A stretch of DNA of 64,000 nt from GCA-002282575 sp964519885. GTDB lineage: Bacteria > Pseudomonadota > Gammaproteobacteria > Thiomicrospirales > Thiomicrospiraceae. A program made the translations under genes and the position numbers. Of this stretch, positions 63,947-64,000 are shown piece by piece. The DNA lies in NCBI GenBank assembly GCA_964519885.1, contig CAZFLX010000007.1, positions 27,327-91,326 of the forward strand, written 5' to 3'. The stretch's first letter is position 1; each line of letters begins with the position of its first letter. Below the pieces are notes generated by a model. It was not told where the DNA came from, did not search any database, and saw nothing but the letters and a program-made list of their open reading frames with translations.

Positions 63947-64000
63947 TTAGTACTGAGGACGACGTTGGAAAGCTGGACGTGGGCCATCTTTCTTAGGCTC
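63947..64000 (-). CDS. C-terminal tail of a protein running off the right edge
   Basis: The minus-strand frame ending at TAA 63947-63949 is open to the window edge and reads EPKKDGPRPAFQRRPQY. This Arg/Pro/Lys-rich tail resembles the basic tails of RNA-binding proteins or RNA helicases, but 17 residues are too few to name it. A strong terminator just downstream supports a real gene end. Confidence 0.45.
   Translation of the reverse strand, partial: EPKKDGPRPAFQRRPQY

Overview
The window is an ordinary, densely coded stretch of a gammaproteobacterial chromosome. The base composition looks like the mid-40s percent GC by eye. The assignment rests on RecBCD, the nadB/rseC/mucD/lepA/lepB/rnc/era/recO/pdxJ/acpS block, leuS-lptE-holA, pyrG-kdsA-eno-ftsB and metG-rnfABCDGE-nth. 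Single-domain signalling proteins with substrate-binding modules, a SulP anion permease and Rnf would fit a free-living aquatic or sulfur/C1-oxidising lineage (Thiotrichales or Methylophaga-like), but the genus cannot be fixed from the sequence. I see no insertion sequence, prophage, CRISPR array, rRNA or replication origin.

Layout. 1-4.1 kb holds two tandem paralogous diguanylate cyclases with periplasmic binding modules; the first is cut by the window edge. 4.1-14.1 kb is recC-recB-recD-rlmC, tightly overlapping. 14.1-15.1 kb is a solitary tyrosine recombinase preceded by a perfect 17-bp dyad that overlaps its likely promoter. 15.2-16.4 kb holds a Spx/ArsC-like protein and a membrane transglutaminase-like protein. 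16.5-20.7 kb is a SulP permease / CPA2 antiporter / UspA cassette. 20.7-22.5 kb has cysS and two tRNAs (initiator Met and Ser-UGA) with promoter and terminator. 22.5-25.7 kb has an exported nuclease-fold protein, an exported thioredoxin-like YyaL/SSP411 protein and a degenerate CobS-like membrane protein. 25.7-33.6 kb, minus strand, is rseC-mucD-lepA-lepB-rnc-era-recO-pdxJ-acpS, with nadB divergent. 35.4-48.2 kb, minus strand, is ilvA, pyrG-kdsA, eno, ftsB, leuS-lptE-holA, proA, a PDC-sensor membrane protein and a small unknown protein. 48.4-51.5 kb is a copper module: TonB-dependent copper receptor, SCO and PCuAC. 52.2-60.1 kb is metG, rnfABCDGE and nth. 60.1-64 kb, minus strand, is ileS-lspA, a DUF1640-like protein and the tail of another gene.

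How the genes work together. Four functional groups stand out. RecBCD with RecO covers recombinational repair. The rnc-era-lepA-lepB-rseC-mucD block covers translation, secretion and envelope quality control. The receptor-SCO-PCuAC operon would bring copper across the outer membrane and hand it to cytochrome oxidase. Rnf is an ion-motive ferredoxin/NAD or SoxR-reducing complex.

Most promising items for a second look: the dyad in front of the recombinase; the CobS homologue that has lost its metal-binding acidic motif; the palindrome in front of the copper operon; the PDC-sensor membrane protein with no output domain; and the absence of rpoE-rseA-rseB from between nadB and rseC. No gap between features exceeds about 300 bases.
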